Below, piece after piece: positions 31,161 through 42,128 of a stretch of DNA of 64,000 nucleotides (positions within the stretch are counted from its first letter, which is position 1; each line of letters opens with the position of its first letter). The position numbers were made by a program, and so were the translations under genes. Location of the stretch: positions 102,720,269 through 102,784,268 of the forward strand of contig NC_064625.1 in NCBI RefSeq assembly GCF_023898315.1. The letters run 5' to 3'. The notes under the pieces are model-generated. The model saw nothing but the letters and a program-made list of their open reading frames with translations, ran no database searches and was not told the origin of the DNA. The DNA comes from Schistocerca nitens (lineage: Eukaryota; Arthropoda; Insecta; Orthoptera; Acrididae).

Positions 31161-32402
31161 TAATATTTATACAGTTGCTGAGAGGGCCGCAAAATGTTGA
31201 AGATATTAAAAAATTAAATACAAAAGGACGGCTGCTGGTGTTCTAATTGTCATTTCATATTGAACAGCCGAAGTCCTTGAAACCATTACAAGGTTGGACG
31301 TACAAAGATCTAATGATCTGTGCTGGCCATTCGATCAGTCACAGAGAATTGCAGTTCTTAACACTCACATATCCGCCAATGACATGTACCTGAAGCAGTT
31401 GCACATGGTTTGTGGGTACTTCACTGTTTTCGTGGGGGAAAGTATATTGCATTACATTACGTTGTTTATGTTTTTGCATTTGGAGTTTTTATATTTATAT
31501 TTGTTATATTTTGTATTTTTATACGCATAATTATTTTATTTACATGTATGTTTTTAAATTTTATATTTGATGCTCTACGTATATTTTACATATTTGTCAT
31601 TTTCATTATATTATTTATATGAAATGAAAGATTATATTATGTCAAAAAGCAACAATAGGGGTGGTGCCAGTTACTCTCCTCTCCCCGCCCCCTCCCCGCT
31701 GACAGAGTGATTAAAGTCTACATACAAATAAAAGTAAAGGTCTACAACCCTGTGAACTCGGTTATCTCTACGAACGCTCAACAACACCTGTCTATGTCCG
31801 CAGTGCGGGATCTTATATCCCGCGTCTGATTGTGGTACGTTTTGAAGCTATGGCAGTGAGAAGTACCAGAAATCGCAGCGCAGTCTTTAACTAATACAGA
31901 ATTGAACTGTGAAACTGTATTATCCGAAACAGATATACTGAAATGGTCTGATTTTGTTCGGTAATGTTTCTTAAAGTGTAGAATCGATTTTGCATGTTCA
32001 AGAATATTTATATTTATTGTATGTTTTCGTATATACTACAATTTATAGAAGTGTTTTCAAATGCCCTCCGATATCCTGGAAATGCCCACAAAGTCCGCAA
32101 ATGTTTTGGAATCGGCAGTGTGATGTTTTACAATGATGCCGAATATTCTGTAATTCCGACAAACTTCGTGGATCTGGAAATACGCAATGATGCATTGTAA
32201 AATTTTCGCTGCGTGTAGTAAAACTTGCTTCGTCTGAGATATCTTTAAACAAGAAACAATAAAGCAATATCGAGTGAAAGCACAGTGTAACGTCCCACCG
32301 GTTAGTGAGTAAAAAATGGTTAAAGTACCTGTGAATATCTTGCCTTCGGTGTCCCTCGACGACTGCATACATGAGCCAAAATCTGCTTGTTCAATAAATA
32401 TG
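31161..32402. other. AT-rich intron, nothing recognised
   Basis: 31430-31640 is extremely AT-rich with many ttatat words. No coding or repeat identity that I can support. Confidence 0.5.
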
Positions 32403-33226
32403 TTGTTGTTCTGGTCTTCAGTCCAGAAACTGGTTTGATGCAGCTCTCCATGCTACTCCATCCTGTGCAAGATTCTTCATCTCCCAGTACCTACTGCAAC
32501 CTACATCCTTCTGAATCTGTTACGTGAATTCATCTCTTGGTCTCCCTCTACGATTTTTTTCCTCCACGCTGCCCTCCAATACTAAATTGGAGATCCCTTT
32601 ATGCCTCAGAACATGTCCTACCAACTGATACCTTCTTCTAGTCAAGTTGTGCCACAAATATTACGTGATCTACCCATCTAATCTTCAGCATTCTTCTGTA
32701 GCACTACATTTCGAAAGCTTCTATTCTCTAAACTGTTTATCGTCCACGTTTCGCTTCCATACATGGCAACACTCCATACAAATACTTTCAGAAACGACTT
32801 CCTGACACTTAAATCTATACTCGATGTTAACAAATTTCCCTTCTTCACAAACGTTTTCCTTGCCATTGCCAGTCTACATTTTATATCCTCTCTACTTCGT
32901 CCGTCATCAGTTATTTTGCTCCCCAAATAGCAAAACTCATTTACTACTTTAAGTGTCTCATTTCCTAATCTAATTCCCGCAGCATCACCCGATTTAATTC
33001 GACTACAATCCATGATCCTTGTTTTGCTTTTGTTGATGTTCATCTTATATCCTATTCCAAGCACTGTCCATTCCGTTCAGCTGCTCTTCCAGGTCCTTCG
33101 CTGTCCCTGACAGAATTACAATGTCATCGGCGAACCTCGAAGTTTTTATTTCTTCTCCATGGATTTTAATACCTACTCCGAATTTTTCTTTTGTTTCCTT
33201 TACTGTTTGCTCAATACACAGATTGA
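32403..33226 (-). mobile_element. LINE-B fragment, minus strand
   Basis: The 3' end is at the left (inverted ctgaagaccagaacaacaac) and the copy is 5' truncated at about 33226. 33064-32678 encodes YKMNINKSKTRIMDCSRIKS, FCYLGSKITDDGRSRE and KSFLKVFVWSVAMYGSETWT, the RT C-terminal part. A frameshift lies near 32710 and another near 33060. The tRNA-like repeat begins directly at its 5' edge. Confidence 0.88.
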
Positions 33227-33455
33227 TCTCCTGCGAAGGCTTCTGTAAAGTTTGGAAGGTAGGAGACGAGGTACTGGCGGAAGTAAAGCTGTGAGGACGG
33301 GACGTGAGTCGTGCTTGGGTAGCTCAGTTGGTAGAGCACTTGCCCGCCAAAGGCAAAGGTCCCGATTTCGAGTCTCGGTCCGGCACACAGTTTTGATCTG
33401 CCAGGAAGTTTCATATCAGCGCACACTCCGCTGCAGAGTGAAGATATCATTCCTA
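33227..33455 (+). repeat. tRNA-like repeat unit (same family as 52125-52733)
   Basis: cttctgtaaagtttggaagg, then cttgggtagctcagttggta (A box) and cccgatttcgagtctcggtc (B-box side), ending gctgcagagtgaagatatc. It looks like a pseudo-tRNA: the anticodon stem-loop is present but position 33 is not U and the acceptor stem pairs poorly. Confidence 0.7.
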
Positions 33456-34451
33456 CTTACAAAGTTTGAAATAGCAATACTGAATGAGATATCAAGGGTC
33501 TAGCGTCCCCTATATACTGCTCCTGTATTTACGACAAAGACAGCGCTAGACTCAATCCACCACAAACATTCAATCAGCTTTCTTGTAATCCATCCACGAA
33601 GGGCGTCGACATCATACAGTTCCAAGTACATGACAGGGGCTTGCAGAATATGGATTTAGATCTACATTATCTGACCAAAAGCGTCTGGACACCTCGATGG
33701 TAATGCAATCTGATGTCAAAAGAGGCAGACCCGAGGATATTAAAGGAGGCAGGTAGGATTGCGTTGTCAGTAGACACGCTGTAACATGGGAATAAGTCAG
33801 CAGTGCTCAGTGACGAATCATTAGATGTCGTCTGAGAAGCAAATCCATCTGGCACATTTCTACCCTTCTAGTCCGACAGTCCGTGATTTGATTGCGAAAC
33901 GAAAAAGCGGAGGAACAGCCGAAGCTAAACTAAAACGATGGACAGGGATCGTCTAGCATCGTGGAGGGTGGTTGTAAAAAAATCGTATGAAATCGTGAGT
34001 TCGAAAGTTGTGGCAGCAGTGCATGTAGCACAGTGACTGTGAGTAGGGAGCCGAAATGCGTTGTGTACAATGATCGAGGTCATAGGCCATACATTTCTGT
34101 ACTCAGTACTAAGTTCCGATAAGGTGATGTAAAGAGCTACATCACTGGACAGTGGATTACTGGAAAGGAGTGGTTTGGAGTGATGAAATCTGAAAATCAG
34201 ATGACAAGGTTTAGATAGGCCAGTGCCTGGAGAACATTACCTGCCATCATGTCTAGTGCCAACAGTGAAATATGAGGGAGGTGGGGTTCGGTATTGGCGG
34301 CCAATTTTCTTGGTTAGGATGTCTTCGTCTTACTGTGCTTAAGAAAAGCTTGATGTACGTGGGGGAGCAGGAAAATAAGTTTCCCGTGTCGACTGTGGAG
34401 AGTTGTGTGTGAAAGGGAAAAAAGAGAATGAGACATTAAGGATAAGATATA

Positions 34452-35449
34452 CACTACTGGCCATTGAAATTGCTACAACACGAAGATGACGTGCTACAGA
34501 CGCGAAATTTAACCGACACGAAGAAGATGCTGTGATAGGTAAATGATTAGCTTTTCAGAGCATTCACACAAGGTTGGCGCCAGTGGCGACACCTACAACG
34601 TACTGACATGAGGAAAGTTTCCAACCGATTTCTCATACACAAACAGCAGTTGACCGGCGTTGCCTGGTGAAACGTTGTTGTGATGTTTCGTGTAAGGAGC
34701 AGAAATGCGTACCATCACGTTTCCGACTTTGGTAAAGGTCGGATTGTAGCCTATCGCGATTGCGGTTAATGGTATCGCGACATTGCTGCTCGCGTTGGTC
34801 GAGATCCAATGACTGTTAGCAGAACATGGAGGGTAATACGGAACGCTGTGCTGGATCCCAACGGCCTCGTATCACTAGCAGTCGAGATGACAGGCATCTT
34901 ATCCGCATGGCTGTAATGGATCGTGCAGCCACGTCTCGATCCCTGAGTCAACAGATGGGGATGTATGCAAGACAACAACCATCTGCACGAACAGTTCGAC
35001 GACGTTTGCAGCAGCATTGACTATCAGCTCGGAGACCACGGCTGCGGTTACCCTTGACGCTGAATCACAGACAGGAGAGCCTGCGATGGTGTACTCAAAG
35101 ACGAACCTGGGTGCACGAATGGCAAAACGTCATTTTTTCTGATGAATCCAGGTTCTGTTTACAGCACCATGATGGTCGCATCCGTGTTTGGCGACATCGC
35201 GGTGAGCGCACATTGGAAGCGTGTATTCGTCATCGCCATACTGGCGTATCACCCGGCATGATGGTATGGGGTGCCATTGGTTACACGTCTCGGTCACCTC
35301 TTGTTGTTCGCATTGACGGCACTTTGAACAGTGGACGTTACATTTCAGATGTGTTACTACCCGTGGCTCTACCCTTGATTCTATCCCTCCTTCAGCAGGA
35401 TAATGCACGACCGCATCTTGCAGGTCCCGTACGGGCCTTTCTGGATAGC
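34452..35449 (+). mobile_element. Tc1-2 copy truncated at its 3' side
   Basis: The left TIR CACTACTGGCCATTGAAATT follows TA. The transposase in pieces: YHHVSDFGKGRIVAYRDCG, ITSSRDDRHLIRMAVMDRAA, WQNVIFSDESRFCLQHHDGR (first Asp intact), VWGAIGYTSRSPL, LQQDNARPHLAGPVRAFLD (second Asp intact). It stops abruptly at ctttctggata and joins a mariner. Confidence 0.88.
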
Positions 35450-36370
35450 CCGGGCCAGGTCGCTTTTTCCGAATCACCTCTTTCAATTTCGACAGAGTGG
35501 CACAGTACCGCACAGCATTGATGGTTGCATCCTGGAGAAAGTCAAGCAGCAAAACTCCTTTGGCGTCCCAGAAACCGGTGAGTAGCACTTTACCTGCAGA
35601 CGGAGTGCCTTTGAACTTCTTTCGCACAGATGATGACGTATGTTTCCGCTCCATGGAGGCGGCCTTCGATTCGGGCGTGTAACAGTGGACCCACGTTTCA
35701 TCCCCCGTCACAGTCCGAAACAAAAGGTCATTGCCAAATTCGTGGTAACGCAAGAACTGTTCCACGCTGAACGCCACGCGTTGTTCCATGTGTGTCGGGG
35801 TCAGTTAGTGGGGCACACATCGTGCTGATACTTTCCTGTATCGAAGAATGTCGTGGATGATCTCGTGAGCTCGCTCATGTCTGATTCCAAGTTCTGCCAC
35901 TACTTCATCGATGGTGATACGCCGGTTTGCTTTAATCGTGTCATCCACCTTCCTGACATTCGCATCTGCAGTGGCCGTGCGCGACTGTCCAGGTCTCGGT
36001 ATGTCCTGCATTTGCTGACGTCCATCACTGAATTGCTGGCACCACTCCGCACCATTTGCCTCGACATCACACCTGACCCATACACCTCAACAAGGCGGTT
36101 ATGAATTTCTGTACCTGATACTCCACATGCCCATTCGTACCGGATTGGAGCTCTCACTTCCACCTGTGACCTCGACTCCAAAACGAACCTTCTCTCCATA
36201 GCTCCAGGAAAAGACTGAGTGAGCGCCATCTGCTTGATCGCGTCGACCTCTACCCAGTGGTGTATCGGTGTCTCGTACACGCGCGTTCACCTGCCGTGTC
36301 GTCTTTCGCCCATATCACACAACTCTGCCCACAGTAGATAGGGGAAACTTATCTTCCATCTACACCTCGT
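35450..36370 (-). mobile_element. Mariner fragment fused to truncated Tc1-2
   Basis: Minus strand. 35789-35455 reads VEQFLRYHEFGNDLLFRTVT, GDETWVHCYTPESKAASMER and KLKEVIRKKRPG, then ends at the junction. 36180-35805 holds the N-terminal part (HNRLVEVYGSGVMSRQMVR, RRITIDEVVAELGIRHERAH). Everything after the first catalytic Asp region and KRPG is missing. Confidence 0.85.
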
Positions 36371-36582
36371 AGAAAAGTATAAACACATTTTACAGGATTA
36401 TGTACTGCATGCTGTAGGGGAACATCTCGAACATGATGACTGTATCAGGACCCTGTCATAGAGCAGCAGTTGTGGGGGAAGGCTCGTGGACAATAACATT
36501 CCTGAGATGGACTGACCTGTCCAGAGTGCCGATCTGATCTCAATGGAAGACCTTTGCGATGGTTTAGAATCTCGACTTCGCT

Positions 36583-36912
36583 CCAGACCCCAGCGTCCAA
36601 CATTGTCTGTTTTTGGCTCTGGAGGAGAAATGGGCTGCCACCCGTCCAGACATTCAAACAATTCAAGCCACCATAAAGATGAAGAATGGATGCACCCCAT
36701 ATTAATGTCCATTGACCCTTCTGGTCAGATGGTGTAGATTCTGGGCATTTCCTTCAGTGACTGACATCAGACCCCAGCGTCCAACATTATGTTTTCGGCT
36801 CTTGAGGAGAAATGGGCTGCCATCCGTCCAGACATTCAGACAATTCAAGCCACCATAATGGTGAAGAATGGGCACACCCCATATTAATGTCCATTGACAC
36901 TTCTGGTCAGAT
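36583..36912 (+). repeat. Tandem duplication of about 187 bp in Tc1-G
   Basis: gaccccagcgtccaacattg (36583) recurs at 36770 with over 90% identity through ttctggtcagatggtgta. The second copy is cut by LINE-A, and its tail resumes at 38227 (gattctgggcattttgttc). Confidence 0.9.
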
Positions 36913-38226
36913 GGTGTACATCTACATCTACATCATTATTCTGCAATTCACATTTAAGTGCTTGGCAGAGGGTTCATCGAACCACAATCATACTATCTCT
37001 CTACCATTCCACTCCCGAACAGCGCGCGGGAAAAACGAACACCTAAACCTTTCTGTTCGAGCTCTGATTTCTCTTATTTTATTTAGATGATCATTCCTAC
37101 CTATGTAGGCGGGGCTCAACAAAATATTTTCGCATTCGGAAAAGAAAGTTGGTGACTGAAATTTCGTAAATAGATCTCGCCGCGACGAAAAACGTCTTTG
37201 CTGTATTGACTTCCATCCCAATTCGCGTATCATATCTGCCACACTCTGTCCCCTATTACGTGATAATACAAAACGAGCTGCCCTTTTTTGCACCCTTTCG
37301 ATGTCCTCCGTCAATCCCACCTGGTAAGGATCCCACACCGCGCAGCAATATTCTAACAGAGGACGAACGAGTGTAGTGTAAGCTGTCTCTTTAGTGGATT
37401 TGTTGCATCTTCTAAGTGTCCTGCCAATGAAACGCAACCTTTGGCTCGCCTTCCCCACAATATTATCTATGTGGTCTTTCCAACTGAAGTTGTACGTAAT
37501 TTTAACACCCAGGTACTTAGTTGAATTGACAGCCTTGTGAATTGTACTATTTATCGAGTAATCGAATTCCAACGGATTTCTTTTGGAACTCATGTGGATC
37601 ACCTCACACTTTTCGTTATTTAGCGTCAACTGCCACCTGCCACACCAGACAGCAATCTTTTCTAACTCGCTTTGCAACTGATACTGGTCTTCGGATGACC
37701 TTACTAGACGGTAAATTACAGCATCATCTGCGAACAACCTACGAGAACTGCTCAGATTGTCATCCAGGTCATTTATATAGATCAGGAACAGCAGAGGTCC
37801 GCTTCCCTGGGGAACACCTGATATCACTTCAGTTTTACTCGATGATTTGCCGTCTATTACTACGAACTGCGACCTTCCTGACAGGAAATCACGAATCCAG
37901 TCGCACAACGATACCCCATAGGCCCGCAGCTTGATTAGAAGTCGCTTGTGAGGAACGGTGTCAAAAGCTTTCCGGAAATCTAGAAATACGGAATCAACTT
38001 GAGATCCCCTGTGGATAGCGGCCATTACTTCGTGCGAATAAAGAGCTAGCTGCGTTGCACAAGAACGATGTTTTCTGAAACCATGCTGATTACGTATCAA
38101 TAGATCGTTCCCTTCGAGGTGATTCATATGCTCCAAAACCCTACTGCAAACCGACGTCAGTGATATAGGTCTGTAGTTAGATGGATTACTCCTACTACCC
38201 TTCTTAAACACTGGTGCGACCTGCTG
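36913..38226 (-). mobile_element. LINE-A copy 3, 5' truncated in RT
   Basis: The 3' tail catctacatctacatc is at the left and the 5' truncation at VFKKGSR. It is inserted between gatggtgta and gattctgggc of Tc1-G. No clear TSD beyond a few bases. Confidence 0.92.
36988..38226 (-). CDS. LINE-A reverse transcriptase, long open frame lacking N-terminus
   Basis: About 412 LINE codons are open without a stop; the frame even runs into Tc1-G sequence at its 5' side. Motifs in order: VFKKGSRSNPSNYRPISLTS, NQHGFRKHRSCATQLALYSH, VFLDFRKAFDTVPHKRLL (catalytic Asp), SGVPQGSGPLLFLIYINDLD with two residues missing from the usual SVLGPLLF, RRLFADDAVIYRL (catalytic FADD), NNEKCEVIHMSSKR, KYLGVKITYNFSWKDHI, RPLLEYCCAVWDPYQVGL and the C-terminal SFFPRAVREWN. 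Being 5' truncated, it has no promoter or endonuclease. Confidence 0.9.
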   Translation of the reverse strand, partial: QQVAPVFKKGSRSNPSNYRPISLTSVCSRVLEHMNHLEGNDLLIRNQHGFRKHRSCATQLALYSHEVMAAIHRGSQVDSVFLDFRKAFDTVPHKRLLIKLRAYGVSLCDWIRDFLSGRSQFVVIDGKSSSKTEVISGVPQGSGPLLFLIYINDLDDNLSSSRRLFADDAVIYRLVRSSEDQYQLQSELEKIAVWCGRWQLTLNNEKCEVIHMSSKRNPLEFDYSINSTIHKAVNSTKYLGVKITYNFSWKDHIDNIVGKASQRLRFIGRTLRRCNKSTKETAYTTLVRPLLEYCCAVWDPYQVGLTEDIERVQKRAARFVLSRNRGQSVADMIRELGWKSIQQRRFSSRRDLFTKFQSPTFFSECENILLSPAYIGRNDHLNKIREIRARTERFRCSFFPRAVREWNGREIV

Positions 38227-38380
38227 ATTCTGGGCATTTTGTTCAGTGACTGACATCAGGCCAGATGGTGACTACTGCCACTGGAAGGTGTGTTTCCCCT
38301 AACTGATTACCCTAGAAGTGAGACTGCGTTGCAGGACCGGCGACTAAAGGCGGCCTCCTGTGTCTGTGTGTGTGCCGCAG

Positions 38381-38527
38381 CATCTGCGTGACGGTGGTGG
38401 TGCTCAACGTGCACTTCCGGTCGCCGCAGACGCACAAGATGGCGCCCTGGGTGAAGCGCGTCTTCATCCACATCCTGCCCCGCCTGCTGGTGATGCGCCG
38501 GCCGCAGTACCAGTTCGAGGCCACCAG
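38381..38527 (+). CDS. nAChRα1-like: nAChR alpha exon c: end of M3 and start of M3-M4 loop
   Basis: The acceptor is tgtgtgtgccgcag|c with a good pyrimidine tract, and the donor is ccaccag|gtgagc. 48 codons lie between split codons. [12 protein letters not shown] completes M3. [14 protein letters not shown] is the conserved start of the cytoplasmic loop (MA-stem side), followed by [18 protein letters not shown] and FEAT. The exon is 147 nt, a multiple of three, and is phase 2 on both sides, so skipping it would keep the frame but remove half of M3. Confidence 0.94.
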
Positions 38528-39056
38528 GTGAGCGTCGCTGGCCATTCCAGCCATGTTTATGTCCTGTCCTACACTACACTCCCATGAGCCGCTGTTCCCA
38601 CACTCTGACACCTGTTCCACTGCTTCCTTCACGGTGTTTCCAGTGTAAATTTACGAAATATTGGTTAGCGTCTTAAGTGAGGCCATTGGTCGCCGTGGAT
38701 CGCTGTAGACAGTGTATACAGTGGTACCAGGTGACCACTGGCACCTCCATTGCTGAGGTACTCCATGAAAGACAAGTGCTGTGCATCCCGTTCAGTTCCA
38801 AGTTTACAGGGTGATCCATTGATAGTGATTGGGCCAAATATCCCACGAAATAAGCATCAAACGAAAAAACTACAAAGAATGAAACTCGTCTAGCTTTAAG
38901 GGGGAAACCAGGTGGCGCTATGGTTGGTCCGCTAGATAGCGCTGCCATAGGTCAAACGGATATCAATTGCGTTTTTAAAAATAGGAACCCCCATTTTTAT
39001 TACATATTCGTGTAGTACGTAAAGAAATATGAATGTTTTAATTGAACCACTTTTTT

Positions 39057-39248
39057 CAGAGCCATTTGAGCCATTTGGGGACTCAACTGCTGTGGTCATT
39101 AGTCCCCTAGAACTTAGAACTACTTAAACCTAACTAGCCTAAGGACATCACACAGATCCATGCCCGAGGCAGGATTCGAACCTGCGACCGTAGCAGTCGC
39201 ACGGTTTCGGACTGCGCGCCTAGAACCGCGAGACCACCGCGGCCGGCT
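39057..39248 (-). mobile_element. SINE-A copy nested in DD41D element
   Basis: TSD ccactttttt (39047-39056 and 39249-39258). Copy 1 of the host element at about 15540 shows the empty site gaccacttttttcgcttt. Confidence 0.95.
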
Positions 39249-39353
39249 CCACTTTTTTCGCTTTGTGATAGATGGCGCTGTAATAGACACAAACGTATAT
39301 GTACGTGGTATCACCTAACATTTCGCCAGTGCGGACGGTATTTGTTTTGTAAA

Positions 39354-40400
39354 ATGGAGCGTTTACCAATTGCGGAAAAGGTCGATATCGTGTTGATGCA
39401 TGGCTATTGTGATCAAAATGCCCAACGGGCGTGTGCTATGTATGCTGCGGTATCCTCGATGACATCATCCAAGTGTCCGAACCGTTCGCCAGATAGTTAC
39501 GTTATTTAAGGAAACAGCAAGTGTTCAGCCACATCTGAAACGTCAACCACGACCTGCAACAAATGATGATGTCCAAGTAGGTGTTTTAGCTGCTGTCGAG
39601 GCTAATCCGCACGTCAGTAGCAGACAAATTGCGCGACAATCGGGAATCTCAAAAACATCGGTGTTGAGAATGCTACATGAACATCGATTGCACCCGTACC
39701 ATATTTCTATGCACCAGGAATTGCATGGTCACGACTTTGAACGTCGTGTACAGTTCTGCCACTGGACACAAGAGAAACTACGGGACGATGACAGATTTTT
39801 TGCACGCATTCTGTTTAGCGACGAAGCGTCATTCATCAACAGCGGTAACGTAAACCGGCATAATGTGCACTATTGGGTAACGGAAAATCCATGATGGCTG
39901 CGACAAGTGGAACATCAGCGACCTTGACGGGTTAACGTATGGTGGGGCATTATGGGAGGAAGGATAATTGGCCCCATTTTATCGTTGGCAGTCTAAATGG
40001 TGCAGTGTATGCTGATTTCCTACATAATGTTCTACCGATGTTACTACAAGATGTTTCACTGCATCACAGAATGGCGGTGTACTTCCAACATGATGGATAT
40101 CCGGCACATAGCTCGCATGCTGTTGAAGCGGTATTGAATAGCATATTTGATGACAGGTGGATTGGTCGTCGAAGCACCATACCGTGACCCGCACGTTCAC
40201 CGCATCTGACGTCCTCGGATTTCTTTCTGTGGGGAAAGTTGAAGGATATTTGCTATCGTGATCCACCGACAACGCCTGACAACATGCGTCAGCATGTGCG
40301 AACATTACGGAAGGCGACCTACTCGCTGTTGAGAGGAATGTCGTTACACGTATTGCCAAATGCATTGAGGTTGACGGACATCATTTTGAGCATTTATTGC
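39354..40400 (+). pseudogene. Mariner-like DD41D transposase, broken
   Basis: MERLPIAEKVDIVLMHGYCD from 39354. Frameshift near 39440. RMLHEHRLHPYHISMHQELH, FERRVQFCHWTQEKLRDD, ILFSDEASFINSGNVNRHN (first Asp), a stop after TENP, FQHDGYPAHS (second Asp), a TGA in place of the Trp before PARSP, then LTSSDFFLWGKLKD (third Asp intact). 41 residues separate the last two. Confidence 0.88.
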
Positions 40401-40872
40401 ATTAATGTGGTATTTACAGGTAATCACGCTGTAACAGCATGCGTTCTCAGAAATGATACGTTCTCAAAGGTACATTTATCACATTGGAACAACCGAAATA
40501 AAATGGTCAAACGTACCTACGTTCTGTATTTTAATTTAAAAAACATACCCGTTACCAACTGTTCGTCTAAGACTGTGAGCCATATGCTTGTGACTATTAC
40601 AGCGCCATCTATCACAAAGGGGAAAAAATGGCCCAAACAAAAACATTCATATTTCTTTACGTACTACACGAATATGTAATAAAAATGGAGGTCCCTATTT
40701 AAAAAATCGCAGTTGATATCCGTTTGACCTATGGCAGCGACATCTAACGGGCCAACCATAGCGCCATCTGGTTTCCCCCTTCGAGCCAGACAAGTTTCGT
40801 CCTTTGTAGTTTTTTCGTTTGACGCTTATTTCGTGAGATATTTGGCCCGGTTACGGTCAATGGACCATCCTG

Positions 40873-41104
40873 TATACTTGAAAAGTGTAACAGAACTTTG
40901 TGTTCAACTTGTACCCCAAGTTTAATCAGTTCTATATTAATACCGCGCAAGCTATTTTCCTCCTGGGTTCTTATGACCTACAATACTGTCGTCAACCTTT
41001 TCCTCCCTCCCCCCCCCCCCCCGCCCGTTTTGTCATCTCAACACCAGACAATAAACAAAAGTATTTTTGGAGACCAATTCCGCCTTATACAAGACACAGT
41101 TTTA
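40873..41104. other. Intron, C run, nothing recognised
   Basis: Contains cctccctcccccccccccccc (about 41001-41022). No feature recognised. Confidence 0.4.
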
Positions 41105-41161
41105 TAGTTTAGCTTATTTGCTTCTGTCTCGGGCTCTTCGGCCGACGTTTATCTGATGATT

Positions 41162-42128
41162 TTACTGACGTTTCGCCGGCACGAGTGGCTGGCATTGTGA
41201 AAGCTTCAACCCCCCGTTGCCGTTGGTGAACTGGAGCCGAGCTCGTGGCCGCAGACTATACGTACCTGGCGCGCCAACGTCCGAGGGCTTCTCGGCTGTC
41301 ATTTCCGGTGCGGTTCTCCTCTTGCTACGTGCGACGGTCGTTCGCTGCAGTACGGGAAGCCAGGATTCGTTTACCTTAAGGCTTTCTTCTTCCTTGTTGT
41401 AGCTATTCCCGTGTTTGTGTATTTCTACAGCTTCTCTAAACAAGCGGGTGTGATAGTGCTTTTCTACAGCCAGAACCTCCGTGTCGGCGAATTTTATTAC
41501 GTGGTCCGTCTCACTCAGTGCGTGCTCTGCCACCACCGATTTATTCCACCTGCCCCAACCTGCAATGTCGCTCATGTTCTTTGATCCTGGTTTTGATTAA
41601 TCGTCCAGTCATTCCGACGTAAACTTTTCCGAATGTGCATGGTATGCGGTATATTCCCGACATTGCAAGTGGGTCGCTTTTGTCCTTTGCCGATCTAAGA
41701 CAGTCTTTGATCTCCCTTCTCGGTTTGAAAATTGTCTTTACGCCGTGTCTGTGCAATTTCGGCCGATTCTGTCACACTCTCTGGGAATATATGGCAGAAA
41801 GGCAGTACCCGACATTTCTTTTTCTGGTTTCTTACTTCGCCGAGTGTTTGGCTCTGTTACACTTCTAATATAGTTTGTGGAGTACCCATTGCTCGTCAGA
41901 AGACTTTCCAGGTGTTGCATTACGCGTTTGAAGTGCTGCGGCTCACATCACATTTTCGTCCTGCCCGCGTTACGAGCGTATGGATCGTGCCTCTTTTCTG
42001 GCTCGGGTGGTGGCTTGACAGTTTGTGCAAATATCGGTCCGTCTGTATCGGGTTTCGATATATCCCAGATTTTCGCCATCCCTTGTGACCAGCACATCTA
42101 GAAATGGTAGATTTTTTGTCCTTTTCCT
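41162..42128 (-). pseudogene. Penelope-like C-terminus with GIY-YIG endonuclease
   Basis: After FLDVLVTRDG there are frameshifted pieces, then HRHGVKTIFKPRREIKDCL and SGIYRIPCTFGKVYVGMTGR, the GIY...YVG core of the GIY-YIG nuclease, then KTRIKEHERHCRLGQ with the helix Arg and Glu/His region. A shift follows to KSVVAEHALSETDHVIKFAD and a Pro/Arg-rich tail. The nuclease nicks the target DNA in this retroelement group. Confidence 0.9.

Larger units (their letters stand above)
33662..38290 (+). mobile_element. Tc1-G element, split by two insertion events
   Basis: Segments: about 33662-34440, 36375-36912 and 38227-38290. The left end catctgaccaaaagcgtctg... is a Tc1-type terminus. 34150-34190 reads DYWKGVVWSDE, the first catalytic block. 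36543-36740 reads LESRLRSRPQRPT with GLESR, the C-terminal region. The right segment continues the same sequence after a LINE-A insertion. The order was inferred from a remembered intact relative, so the exact ends are approximate. Confidence 0.7.
38807..40872 (+). mobile_element. DD41D mariner-like element, copy 2
   Basis: Ends CAGGGTGATCCATTGATAGT and inverse CAGGATGGTCCATTGACCGT, TA on both sides. Net 1.86 kb after removing the SINE-A. It starts 279 bp after exon c. Confidence 0.92.

Noticed and set aside
31430..31640. Small membrane protein gene
   Set aside because: Hydrophobic open frames arise from extreme AT content (Phe, Ile, Tyr codons), with no start context or homology.
33312..33384. 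Functional tRNA gene
   Set aside because: A- and B-box-like sequence and an anticodon-like loop exist, but the acceptor stem does not pair well, U33 is missing, and the same block recurs within retroposons at 52125-52733.
36583..36920. CRISPR-like or satellite array
   Set aside because: Only two units plus a fragment; it is a tandem duplication in a eukaryotic transposon.
38312..38632. Minus-strand frame opposite exon c
   Set aside because: Shadow of the receptor exon.
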